Source of the DNA: Amanita rubescens
Lineage: Eukaryota > Basidiomycota > Agaricomycetes > Agaricales > Amanitaceae
DNA length: 64,000 bases
Assembly (NCBI GenBank): GCA_015039365.1
Contig: WION01000022.1
Coordinates: forward strand, 124,001 to 188,000
Reading direction: 5' to 3'
The translations under genes and the position numbers were made by a program. Numbering within the stretch: position 1 is the first letter of the stretch; every line of letters starts with the position of its first letter. Below, one piece after another: positions 1-10,322 of this stretch. A model generated the notes under the pieces. That model did not search any database and was not told the DNA's origin. It saw only the letters and a program-made list of their open reading frames with translations.

Positions 1-258
1 TGTGGTGGAGCGTGTCAGACTGTGCTATTGTCGTTCATAAATACACACAAATAATCACCAGTAATCTCGGGCGCTGCCAAGCCAGTTGGGCGCACTTTAC
101 AGTACCGAAGCTTTCTTGCATCTTCAAAAATTTTTGGTGTTGAGACGCCCACGAAGAGCTGAAGAAATGGTGACCGTTTCCAGCAATACTGTGGCGGTGA
201 GTTGTGATGGCATCCAGGGACGAAACAATCAGCTGATGCGCTGGAAGGAGATCCGGGG

Positions 259-267
259 ATATATAAG
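259..267 (+). promoter_or_regulatory. TATA-like element upstream of the chitin synthase gene
   Basis: The sequence ATATATAAG lies about 100 nt before the first plausible chitin synthase start codon at 367. The spacing suits a fungal core promoter. No other regulatory signal was recognised in bases 1-366. Confidence 0.4.
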
Positions 268-366
268 TAATGCTTCCTCGTTTTGATGGGCTCTGCAGAG
301 CTTGACGCCCTCGCTTCATTATCCTTCCAGTAATACGCGGCGCGTAGATTTGCAGCTGAGCTGCCA

Positions 367-3300
367 ATGGCCAAACATACTTCTCAGTCTTCGCTCTCTT
401 CTCTTACACCAACGCTCACAGAAGGCGATGAGAGGACTGGTTATGGTATTCCCAAGATACTGGGACCGAACGGGAGTGATATTTCGCTGGATCTTGGTAA
501 CCGTGGTACGCGAAGTTTATCCAATGTGTACTTGAAAAGATGTTTATTCGGTTGCGTTGACAGAATACCAGCGCGAGAATATTGCGGGCAATTTGTGAGT
601 GTGCAAGTTTGTAGGAAAGATAGCTGTGCTCAACTTGTTGAAGCTTGGCAATTCCTGATTCTGATCAGCCATACCGCTCTCCTCTCCCGGGGGCAACGTT
701 TGCGACGCCACGGCTTCACCGCCAGCCCTCGAGTGATGGCGCTTCACTTGTACACGTGGAGTCCAGCTCTAGCTGGGACCGCCGCCAGAAAATCAGCCGA
801 GGCGTAACGCGCAAGGTCAAACTTACAAAGGGCAACTTCATCGCGGAGTACCCCGTCCCTACAGCCATTCAGAATGCAGTCGAGAAACAATACTTGTCAA
901 AGTCGTCGACCGAGTTTTCGTGAGTGATCAAACCAATTCCTATAGCCTTCCATCTGACGCGGATATCAGCCATATGAGATACACCGCTGCCACATGCGAC
1001 CCTGATGACTTCACAGAAGCCAACGGCTGGTCCCTGCGAACCAAAATGTACAACAGAGAAACGGAAATCCTGATCGCCGTTACGTCCTACAATGAAGACA
1101 AGACCTTGTATGCGCGAACCCTTCATGGCCTCATGCTCAACATCCGTGATATGTGCAAGACCAAGTCATCAAAATTCTGGAGGTCGGACGCCGAAGAAGG
1201 TACACCTGGATGGAAGAAGATTACAGTTGCGTTAGTCGCGGATGGTCTTGAGCCAATGGATAAGAGCGTCCTCGACGTTCTTGCAACCGTGGGCGTTTAT
1301 CAAGACGGCGTGATGAAGAAGCAAGTTGATGGGAAAGATACTGTCGCGCATATATTCGAGGTTTGCTTTTCACTCTTGACGATGGCATAGCTATCTCATT
1401 TGGTAATTCTCCAGTACACCACTCAACTATCGGTTGATGCGAAACCTCAACTTGTTCTTCCCCAAGAAAACGACCCATCGAACCTCGTACCCGTCCAAAT
1501 CATTCTCGTCATCAAAGCCAAGAATCAAAAGAAGATTAACTCTCACCGCTGGGTCTTCAATGCCATTGGCAGAATGCTTGAAGTTGGTGATATTCGGTTT
1601 TATGTTCTTCCACGTCTTGAACGCTCTTCTAGCCCGAAATTTGTGTTTTGGTTGACTCCGGTACGAGACCTGGTTACAAGTCCATCTACCACCTTTGGGA
1701 GGCATTTTACAACAACAAGAACCTCGGTGGCTGCTGCGGTGAGTCTTTTCAAGTTCACTATCTTAACTCTAGTATTAATGAATCTATCAAAGGCGAAATT
1801 TGTGCTATGCTCGACGGTGGGAAGAAGTTGCTAAATCCCCTGGTTGCCGCTCAGAACTTCGAATACAAGATGTCGAACATCCTTGGTAAGCCTGCGTTTG
1901 CTGTGGTGGTACTGTCTCGCGTTTAATATTCCGTCGTAGACAAGCCTTTGGAAAGCGCTTTCGGTTATGTATCTGTCCTACCTGGAGCATTCAGCGCGTA
2001 CCGCTACCGGTTCGTTAAATGTGATTGTTTTCAACTAATTGCACGACTGACGGTTTTCTAGGGCCATCCAAGGAAGGCCTCTCGAACAATACTTCCATGG
2101 TGATCACTCACTGGCTGAGCGCCTCGGTGATAAGGGTATCAACGGCATGTCAATCTTTCACAAGAACATGTTCCTTGGTTCGTTGACGACAATTTACTTT
2201 CTTCTCAATATCCTGACGATGTTCCTTAGCGGAGGACCGAATCTTGTGTTTCGAACTGGTAGCCAAAAAGGGTGACAAATGGACGCTGTCTTATGTCAAA
2301 TCCAGCAAAGCCGACACAGACGTTCCGGAAGAAGCAGCTGAACTGATCGGACAACGGCGTCGCTGGCTGAACGGTTCATTCGCGGCGTCTATATATGCTT
2401 TGGTTCACTTTTGGCGGTTGTATCAGTCAGGGCACAATCCTTTCAGACTTTTCATGTTCCATATCCAGGCCTTGGTAAGGATTCATTCGATATGTCGTTT
2501 CAATTTGCTCATTCGGCCATAGTTCAACGCTATCTCTCTGTTTTTTACTTGGTTCTCTTTGGCAAACCTCTGGTTGACCTTTACCATCATTATCAACCTC
2601 ATTCCCTCCCAAGGCCTTGTGACTGGCACAGGAGTTGTAGTGGTACGTCGCTCACAGCCGGGGTAGTCACCATACTGACTTCGCTCTTGAAGCTTCACTG
2701 GGTCAATTCTGGGTTGATGTGGTTGTACCTCGTTTTCTTGGTGATGCAAGTGAGTTGCACAAGCTCCCATTTACAATAGTAGCTCATCTTTCAATCTAGT
2801 TTGTGTTGGCTCTCGGTAACAGGCCTAAAAGTGAAAGAACGGCATACTCTTTGACAATTTGGTACGTTGGGCGACCAGCTAGTGGTATACATTGTTGACA
2901 TCGCTTGTCTTAGGGTTTTTGCCATTCTTTCCGCCTACCTCATTGCTTGCTCGTTCTGGTTGACTGGTATTACATTTTCGGTATGTATTGCATATGTTAC
3001 ATGTTGTCTGATCTGATGGTCTTTACGGTACCGCAGGGAATACATAAGATACTCCAAACCGAACATACCTTTCTTCAAGCCGTGGCCGCAATCCTTGAGC
3101 CACCAATTGGACCCCTCTTGGCCGCTATGCTTTCGACTTTTGGTTGGTATCATGTCTGATCTTGATCATTCTGATGCTGATTCGTAATTGCAGGCATCTA
3201 CTTGATTGCTTCACTCCTTTACGTACGCGCCTTCCTCTTCTTCATCCCTGCAAAGTCTGACAATACGCCCAGTTTGATCCTTGGCACATGTTTACGTCAT

Positions 3301-3964
3301 TCCCACAATACCTTCTGCTTGCTCCCAGTTTCATCAATGTCCTCAACGTCTATGCCTTTTGCAACTTGCATGATGTGCGTCGATATCTGTGTTGTAATCC
3401 ATTCGTTGAATTGACATCATACAGGTCTCGTGGGGAACGAAGGGTAGCGATAAAGCAGAAGTCCTACTACCATCCATCCAATCCGAGAAGGCCCCTGGTG
3501 CGGACGTTCCCGTTGTTGAAGATACCACCAAGATCCAGGAGGACGTCGATGCTGCGTTCCACGATACTGTCAAACGTGCATTGACGAAGCGTCCTGCTGA
3601 TGCAGCTGCGCCTTCCAAACGGACAACAGATGACGAAAACAAGGTTTTCCGTACGAGACTTGTTGGACTCTGGATGCTGACCAACGCTGCTCTCGTCGTG
3701 GCCGTCCAGAACATCAATGGATGGCTGAACCTTGACGATCCGAATCTTACCGTGGCGGCAGTTAATCAATTCGAGCTTCAACAGAGGAGCCTGACGGGCT
3801 TTTACTTTGAGGTCATTCTGTATGCAACGTTTGGTCTGACTTTGGTCAAGTTCATCGGGGTAAGAGTTTATCGTTTTCTGGTGTTACCGTTGGTACTGAC
3901 GTTTCTTCAGTCTTTTGTCTACTGGGTTAGTTACAATGTGTCTCGTCCGTTTAACAAGAGTTGA
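367..3964 (+). CDS. Chitin synthase (class I-III type, multi-exon)
   Basis: Membrane glycosyltransferase that polymerises UDP-GlcNAc into cell-wall chitin. About 16 introns of ~50 nt (for example 920-969, 1583-1632, 1739-1792, 1886-1939, 2010-2061, 2178-2229, 2475-2522, 2643-2692, 2750-2799, 3860-3910) join one frame. In order, the protein shows [14 protein letters not shown], then [14 protein letters not shown], the donor-site region [31 protein letters not shown], the hallmark [14 protein letters not shown] near 2350, then several C-terminal membrane segments ending in VSRPFNKS. Estimated length is ~900 aa, normal for the family. The catalytic motifs look intact. The first exons are uncertain: the start at 367 is the first in-frame Met before the conserved region, but introns around 497-669 could be drawn in more than one way. 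A copy of the 3' end lies at 16365-16640. Confidence 0.93.
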
Positions 3965-4329
3965 GCTATATAAACATCAATCATTATTGTTTTACTTGAA
4001 CGAATTTGAGCGGGCCTCGGACATGTTGACAGAGTTCCTACGTTACACGTGTGTTGATGTGCACTTCTGCACGACTCGTCGCGCTCCTTGCTCCTCCACA
4101 GCAACAGTGATCCCGACCCACTGGTTCAGCACATTCCCGCGCTCTCTTGCAGAATCGAGCAGCTTCAATCGCCTGCTACTTAGTAATTCCTTATGATGTG
4201 GAGCGCACATTTGTAGTTTTATAACTTTGCAAGTTTATACGGAATATGAAACGCATGTACATTCCCCTCGGTGGATAACAGTACGGTTTCTAGCAAATGA
4301 CTATGGCCCTCACAGTTGGCATACCGCGC

Positions 4330-4450
4330 TCCCATTTTCATCCGCTCTAGACTGCCACAGGTACATTTCTCTTTTGCCTGCAGGAGCCTTGACAAGAACA
4401 GCACGTGCATCGCGGCGGCTACGCGTACTTTTGGTGCGTCAACTGCAATC
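4330..4450 (+). pseudogene. Relic copy of the PUF6 first exon
   Basis: Bases from about 4346 closely match the start of PUF6 at 22250-22400, in the same orientation relative to the + strand. They share the stretch around GACTGYCACAGGTACATTTC and then a block around CTTGACARGAACAGC. About 55 nt of the PUF6 exon are missing between the two blocks. The same deletion is present in the second relic at 17722-17890, so both relics descend from one already deleted copy. The rest of 3965-4811 holds no gene. Around 4035-4175 it shares short blocks with 15950-16030 and 17575-17650. Confidence 0.7.
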
Positions 4451-4811
4451 CTGCTGTTTGATAAGAAAGACTTGCACGAGGGAATCACTCACAGAACCCG
4501 GACTGCTGTGAGGAATTACGTTCCAATTCGAAGACCTTGTTACAGAATGGACACGAGGACCTCTGAATTTCGCGGGTCACGCATGGGTCGGGTATGGGTA
4601 TGCATACTCCCGGTCTTTAGTCGACGTTGAACGTTTTACATGAATAGTTAAGAGAACTACGGATACCCAACAGTATATCCTATGTAGTCTCCTTTCTCTC
4701 TTTTTTGGCCACGTCTGATACTGGCGAGTTTCAACCAAACAATTCGAAGATCATTGGTCTACCTCTTCACATTACTGACAAAGGGTTGAAATGCTAGGCA
4801 ATAAAACGGCT

Positions 4812-6257
4812 CTAATATACTTTGCTATCTGCCGCGTCAATACTGAGTCCATAAGTCCACCATGAGTCCTCTACCATTTCCGACGCTTCCCAATATGTCA
4901 AATACACACCAAGTTCTTCCAGCTGCTCCCACTCATCCGCCTCCCACACCGGAACATATTCATCGCATTCCAACTCATTTGCCCCGCTCGCTCGAAACGC
5001 CTCCACCACCGCAGACGCATGCAATGGAAAGTCGCAGTACAACAAAACAAGCCTCTTGAGCGGTAGACTCGGTTCACGCGCAAACTTCTCCAGTAACTCG
5101 TCATCGAAACCACTCCGACACGCGACATCAATTATTCCATGCAATGCGATGCACTCCAGCATTGGAAACGGCGGCCCCCTCTCATCCTCTCCAAACATAA
5201 TCCAATCCCACACATTTCGTGATAAATACACTGACGTGACTGCAAATCGGCGTACGCTCCGACACCGAGATGCAAAAAGTCTCAATGCCTTGCGCGCTGT
5301 TGTATCCTCAGTTTCCCATTCGTAATCAATCCGTTCGCCTTCTTCGTATTCTGGCTCACGCGAGCCATCTAAATGCAAATCTTCGACCATGGGCGCTGTG
5401 ATGCATCCAATCAAATCGCACGCAGTCCCAGGAACCGATACTGCCAGATGCCTCAGCCTCGGCAATCGAATATCCAACGAAATCTGCGATCCTGGTCGTC
5501 CCTTGACCACGCCCGAAGCCGCAGGTGGTGTCACATCATACAAGTTCGGAGTCAGCCAAAAGTGGTGCTTCATCCATAACGATTCCAGCTGGGGCGTACA
5601 ATTGAGAAGCGCCGCGATAAGTGCAGGATAAGCAATTTCGTCCTCTCGTGATCCGTCGAGGACGAGCGTACTCAGGTTGGAAAAGGACGCAGAGAGGGGT
5701 AATATCGGCACGCAGTCGTAAAAGCTGTTCATATGTAGCTTTTGCAAATTGGGAAATTTGTTAGTGGCATCTGCGAGTACCATATCCAGTCGTGGCCATT
5801 TGGGTTTCAAGATGTAATTCGACTCGCTCTCTGACAAGATAGAAAGCACCTCGAGCGCTTGGAACACCCCCACGTTCGGAAAGATATCATAGACAACACC
5901 ACCTGCCAAGAAGACTGTATGCGCGGTGAGGGCAAATTCGCGAATTTGAGCATTGTACTCTGCCAATAGTGTGCACAGTGCTAAAACTTCCTTCGTGTGC
6001 TCTGTAACGAGTCCTATGCACACAGTAAGCATCGCGCCCTTGGTACGCAAGATCCGGGCTCGAAGGAAATCGGGTCCGTCAATGGTAAATTGGCGAGGAC
6101 GGAGAATCACAGTTGTCCAAAGCGATGGGATAGACTGCGTGACTGCAGCAAATGTTTTGCAAGTTTCTGAAATGGCCGGATTGTCGCATTGACATACGAT
6201 TTCGGTCAGGACCTCAGTGGGCAGGTCGAAGATGATGTTCATGGTTTGTTTGAGCAT
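4812..6257 (-). CDS. F-box protein
   Basis: A single uninterrupted 481-aa frame. The N-terminus contains an F-box-like segment (FDLPTEVLTEIVCQCD, then a TCKTFAAVT/IPSLWTTV stretch), expected to bind Skp1 and so act as the substrate adaptor of an SCF ubiquitin ligase. The rest is leucine-rich and irregular, with an LRR-like rhythm (NLQKLHMNSF, LSTLVLDGSR, LRHLAVSVP, LKRLVLLYCDF), as in the large F-box families of mushrooms. Translation may begin at the first Met or at the sixth residue (MNIIFDLP). The target is unknown. Its 5' side faces the Crinkler-type gene, with only ~200 bp and an inverted repeat between them. Confidence 0.85.
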   Translation of the reverse strand: MLKQTMNIIFDLPTEVLTEIVCQCDNPAISETCKTFAAVTQSIPSLWTTVILRPRQFTIDGPDFLRARILRTKGAMLTVCIGLVTEHTKEVLALCTLLAEYNAQIREFALTAHTVFLAGGVVYDIFPNVGVFQALEVLSILSESESNYILKPKWPRLDMVLADATNKFPNLQKLHMNSFYDCVPILPLSASFSNLSTLVLDGSREDEIAYPALIAALLNCTPQLESLWMKHHFWLTPNLYDVTPPAASGVVKGRPGSQISLDIRLPRLRHLAVSVPGTACDLIGCITAPMVEDLHLDGSREPEYEEGERIDYEWETEDTTARKALRLFASRCRSVRRFAVTSVYLSRNVWDWIMFGEDERGPPFPMLECIALHGIIDVACRSGFDDELLEKFAREPSLPLKRLVLLYCDFPLHASAVVEAFRASGANELECDEYVPVWEADEWEQLEELGVYLTYWEASEMVEDSWWTYGLSIDAADSKVY

Positions 6258-6333
6258 ACGTCACAGGAGCTTGCGGCTTGCCCCTTTCCCAGGGCCTTGA
6301 AGCACCCATCAATGTCTAGTATCGTAATCAAAC

Positions 6334-6555
6334 TTACAGCTGTTTGCAGAACGATAGGCCCCTTCCCCAAAAATGATATACACAGCGGGGGTTAAATTTT
6401 AGCATGGCTGACCCACGGCCGTGCGGCACATTTAGTGCTGAGTTGTTGTTCCACGAATGAGAAAAGCGTTTAGCATCACATTATCTAAGCTTTTGATAAC
6501 CGACAAAGTATGTATTTTTTTCGAAGGGGTCTATCGTTCTGCAAACAGCTGTAAA
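6334..6555. repeat. Inverted repeat between the F-box and Crinkler genes
   Basis: The left arm (about 6334-6373) and right arm (about 6513-6555) are reverse complements over some 32 nt with one mismatch, centred on GCTGTTTGCAGAACGATAG, and then weaker matches. The loop is ~140 nt. The right arm lies inside the first coding exon of the Crinkler gene and encodes part of its PB1-like domain. The left arm lies in the upstream region of the F-box gene. Confidence 0.85.
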
Positions 6556-9025
6556 GCGCCCAACACTGCAAGTACACCTGCATTTTTTGATGCGCAGCCA
6601 AGCTGGGAAGATCTTGTCTTGGAAATCGACAACATTTTTAAGATTGACAAGAAGAATGTTGGTGTTACTTTCGTCGACGAAGCCAAGAACTCAATTTTGC
6701 TCAAAAACGAGGAAGACCTTCAGCGGTTCTATATTGAGTATCCTGGAGACATCAAATTTTTCGTGCACGATCTGCAGGTTCCTGGTGAGTCTGCTTTCAA
6801 TTGTTCCTGCCACCCTAATTCATCACTCTCGATTAGCAGCAGATTCCAATCTATCTAATCTGGCCGGTAAGCAATTAGCAGTCAGACCGATAAAAATGCC
6901 TCAATAAGTGGCTCAGATGATCAGCTCAAACTTTTCTGTTGGGTTTTCGATGCATTTGGCGACCCTTTCTCTGTCATCATTGGAAAAGGTGCGACGGTGG
7001 AAGATTTGAAAAAAGAGATCAAGAAAAACAATGAAAATTCCCTTGCTCTCAGGACTCTCAAGCTTTGGAAGGTGGGCGAATCTTCCCTGCGCGGGTCGGT
7101 GACACCTGATTTTCGGGAAGCTATCTCAACCGATTCCTTCTGCGGAAATCCGCATGAAGGTTAAACTCGATCAAAGCCCGCAGGAGATCCCAGGCTGCGT
7201 CGAATTAGACAGCGGTGATCAATTATCGGGACATTTCTCCTCGGTCCCTCGCAAGCACGTCCATATCGTTGCGGAAGTCCCGCCTCCGCCTTCGTGTGAG
7301 TATTCTCGTTATCTCTTTATTTTACCCAATTGCCTGACTCGTAATTTTCCCGTGTCAAATCAACCATCCTCCACAAGTAAAAAGAAAACGTGATGACATC
7401 CGTTAGTCCTCTTCTGGATGCGTCATATTCTACTGATGTTTTTTTTTAACAGCTGATCACATGCGTGAAATTTACGAGCGTTTTTGGAATTGTGGGGAGG
7501 ATATCTTTCAACAGCGTACTAGTGTTAAGATCCCCGACCCATTGTCATTAGAGGTGGACGATGACTCGGAGGTGCTGAATTTGGCAGTTATCAATATCCC
7601 ATCCTATTTCGGATCACCAGAACTCCTTGTTACTGAGATTTACGAGACTTTCTGGGGTCTTCTTGAAGCTGAAGATCAGGAGTGGCAAAATCTGAATTCA
7701 TCGGACAGTAATGCAGACGGCGATCCACTTCTCTCTCTATATCAATCGACGATAATCACAGGCCAACCTGGGATCGGTCAGTATGCGGTTGCACACATTC
7801 TAAATTTTTGGCTCATTGGATTTCATACTCCAGGAAAGTCGCTCTTTCTGGCATACGTACTTGCTCGACGACTAGCAAATGGGAGGACCACCATTTACTG
7901 CGACGATGATACAAGCGCTTACATATTCGATGACAAAGGCATCAGAAGCTTGACTTTTACCGAAAACAAGGACCGCATCTGGGAGTTGGACCACGATTTG
8001 AAATGCTGTGCATTGGTCAATCTCGGAGAACACCTCGCATCAGCGCCTACGGTGTTTTACCCGACCCTCATTCGTAAGGGCAGGGTCGTTTTGGCCGCCC
8101 CACCGAGCGAGAAGCATTGGGCTGGCTTTCTCAAGGAGCTCCCGGCGATGACCTATGTTATGCCTACATGGAAATGGGGGCCTTTATATATGGCGAGGCG
8201 AGTGAAACGTAGTAGCCACGTGATTGTCACTTATAGTCAATGTCCATTTCAGCTTACTTTCCGAAGGGAAAACCAATTTGAACGAAGTGGATGTTAAGCA
8301 CTGCGAAAAGCTGCGGGAAAATAACTCCATTTTCCGTGGAATCCCACGGCTCTGCTTCAGGTCCTTCGACGACGACGGTTTCAAGTTCAATCAGGATGCC
8401 ATCGACGATGCCATCAACGACATAGAGTCCTTTGACCAGTTTGTTATCGCAATGAAGGGTGGATTGCCTTTTAATTCAAACACAAGCCACCGTCTAATTA
8501 GAGTGGAACCTACCGGTGACGACTGGCTCACGATGCGGAGAGAGATAATGAGCAACAACATCGCTGAACGCGTATTTAAACGCTTTCTCGAGATTAAGCA
8601 TGTGGGTCTCGGAGCAACTGCTGAACTATCTCGCTAATCCCGCTACTCCCGACGCTCGTATCGTGGCCGGCGTTCTGTTCGAGCACGCCGCGCATTTTTC
8701 CATTCGCAAGGGCCTCGAACTGAGCATGACTCCCCTGCCCTCCGGTCGGCGTCTGGCGATTAATGTCCCTCCTGCTGAGAGTCAGAAAAGCCGTTATTAT
8801 TCTTTAAACATTCGGTCCAAGCCGGGATTTCAAAGCCATTCAGATTTTCACAACCTTTACATGACTCCAACTTTAAAAAATGAGCCTTCTATCGATGCAT
8901 TGTTTGTCGCCTCAGCACCCAACTTGAATGCTACATTCCTCTTCCAGATGACAGTATCCCACCGTCATCCTATCGATTTTCGAGAGCTCGATAAGGTTTT
9001 CAAAAACCTTCCGGCAGGTGCATAG
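6457..9025 (+). CDS. Crinkler-type protein: PB1-like + CRN ubiquitin-like + P-loop NTPase + nuclease-like C-terminus
   Basis: Exon 1 encodes a PB1-like domain (VCIFFEGVYRS ... VGVTFVDEAKN ... NEEDLQRFYI). After a micro-exon near 6840-6866 comes a Crinkler N-terminal ubiquitin-like domain (LFCWVFDAFGDPFSV, then TLKLWK). An intron of ~49 nt after LWK restores the frame into LSQPIPSAEIR, matching the family's LWxVxIP turn. A 158-nt intron (7295-7452) precedes the NTPase part. Removing intron 7777-7833 reconstructs the Walker A motif GQPGIGKS. The C-terminus has SIDALFVA and FLFQMTVSHRHPI, resembling the D...QxT form of PD-(D/E)XK nuclease folds in this class. The splice near 8160-8280 was not resolved. 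Around 8598-8606 the frame shifts by one base with no possible intron, so this allele may be broken or the sequence may contain an error. Family role: putative secreted or nuclear effector, or genome-conflict protein. Confidence 0.75.
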
Positions 9026-9294
9026 AAATAGATATACTTTGTGTTTGGGCCTGCCTTTGGGAGTATGTATGCAAACTAGATATCAGTGCCCTAAGGTGGC
9101 CGGACTTAGTCTAGCTATTCAATATTCAATTCTTGTTGTTTCAAACATTCGAACGCTACGATAAAATGTACGGATGGTGTTTCCTCTTCAGATGTTACCG
9201 TAGTATGCTTCGGCACGCCTTTACCAAGGACGAGTCTAACCAGGTAGTACAATTATCTCGCTGAAATGAGCTACTGTTTTACTCAGGTGAATGA

Positions 9295-9960
9295 TTGGAT
9301 TTTGCTGACGAAGATAGACCACGGAGGTATGAGAAGCGGGCGGAAGGGTCAGTCGGCGTTCGCTTAAACAAGCGGGGCGACTGTGCCGCCCACTCGCGTC
9401 ATTGGCGTTTGGAATGGGGACGAGCAGTGGACGTTTTGCATCCCGCCGGGATCGGAGAAGAAGGGAGATGGCATGCGTGTGATCTACCTTGCGGGAAGAT
9501 GTTGGCTTGTGGAAATCATGCCTGCGATAAGAGGGATCATAGGGGCCCATTTCCGACGTGTTTAGTACGTTTGAAGAGGTAAGCTTTTCTATTGGTCGAT
9601 ACGACGAGGAGACGACGTTGATGTCCTCTAGGTTTTTTGCGCTTGTGGACGAACGGTGCCTTGTGGAACCAAGATCGATTGTCGTTATCAATCCCCACGT
9701 ATTTCGTCCTGTGGCCACCCACCAATGTCTCATACGTGCCACGAGGACCCGCCTTCATGTCCCCCGTGTGCGTATCTTACGTCGATATCATGTCCTTGTG
9801 GGCGTATCAAGCAGTCTCTGCGATGCGGGGTTTCCGTATCAAGTCCCGTTTCATCTAACACGCTCAAGTGTAACAGTCAGTGCGAGATTGTCAAGCGAAA
9901 CGCGCGCCTAGCGGAGCAAATGGTAGATCAAGAGCTACGCCTTTTTTATCTACCGTACCT
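9295..9960 (+). pseudogene. Relic of an NFX1/FAP1-type zinc-finger gene
   Basis: Cys/His-rich segments match the NF-X1 zinc-finger pattern: WHACDLPCGKMLACGNHACD, then (after an intron-like stretch at ~9580-9631) VFCACGRTVPCGTKIDCRYQ, then SCGHPPMSHTCHEDPPSCPP, and near 9870 a LKCNSQCEIVKRNARLAE segment typical of the end of the zinc-finger array. The pieces fall in different frames and the protein is far shorter than a real NFX1/FAP1 (~1000 aa), so this is a decayed internal fragment. Its parent is not in the window. The 168-aa antisense frame here is a shadow. Confidence 0.7.
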
Positions 9961-9969
9961 GCCAAGTGC

Positions 9970-10130
9970 AGTGCCACACTGGCACTTCCGCCAACTCGAA
10001 ATACAATGTCAGTAATTAATCCGCTCACAAGACGTACTAACGTTTCGCACAGGCTTCCTGACGGTGCAGGCAAAAAATTCCGACGGGTGGTGAAAGTGGA
10101 ATAACTCACTGAACAATCATTGAAGGGATT
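9970..10130 (+). pseudogene. Relic copy of the IES6 5' end
   Basis: The stretch from CACTTCCGCCAACTC through the intron and into the first codons nearly duplicates 22555-22690. It keeps the donor GTCAGTAATTAATCC, the branch site GTACTAACG and the acceptor CACAG. Downstream the copy diverges and stops after ~16 codons (ending KVE). The tail GTGGAATAACTCAC...TTGAAGGGATTGAG recurs near 16955-16990. Confidence 0.8.
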
Positions 10131-10322
10131 GAGGGCTACAAACCGTTACGTCAGCCGATCGTCTGATATCATGAATGGCCATGATCACTCTGTAATTTCT
10201 ACATACAACTACATTTTATCCGATACAGTAAGTACTGTCATAGAGATACGATATCAAAGTAACCGAAGAGAATAAAAAGGAATACATGGATTTGCTTGTC
10301 GAGTATCGCCTCTGTAGACGCG

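Noticed and set aside
9236..9742. 168-aa frame on the - strand
   Set aside because: It is antisense to the NFX1/FAP1 relic, has no domain and no splice support.
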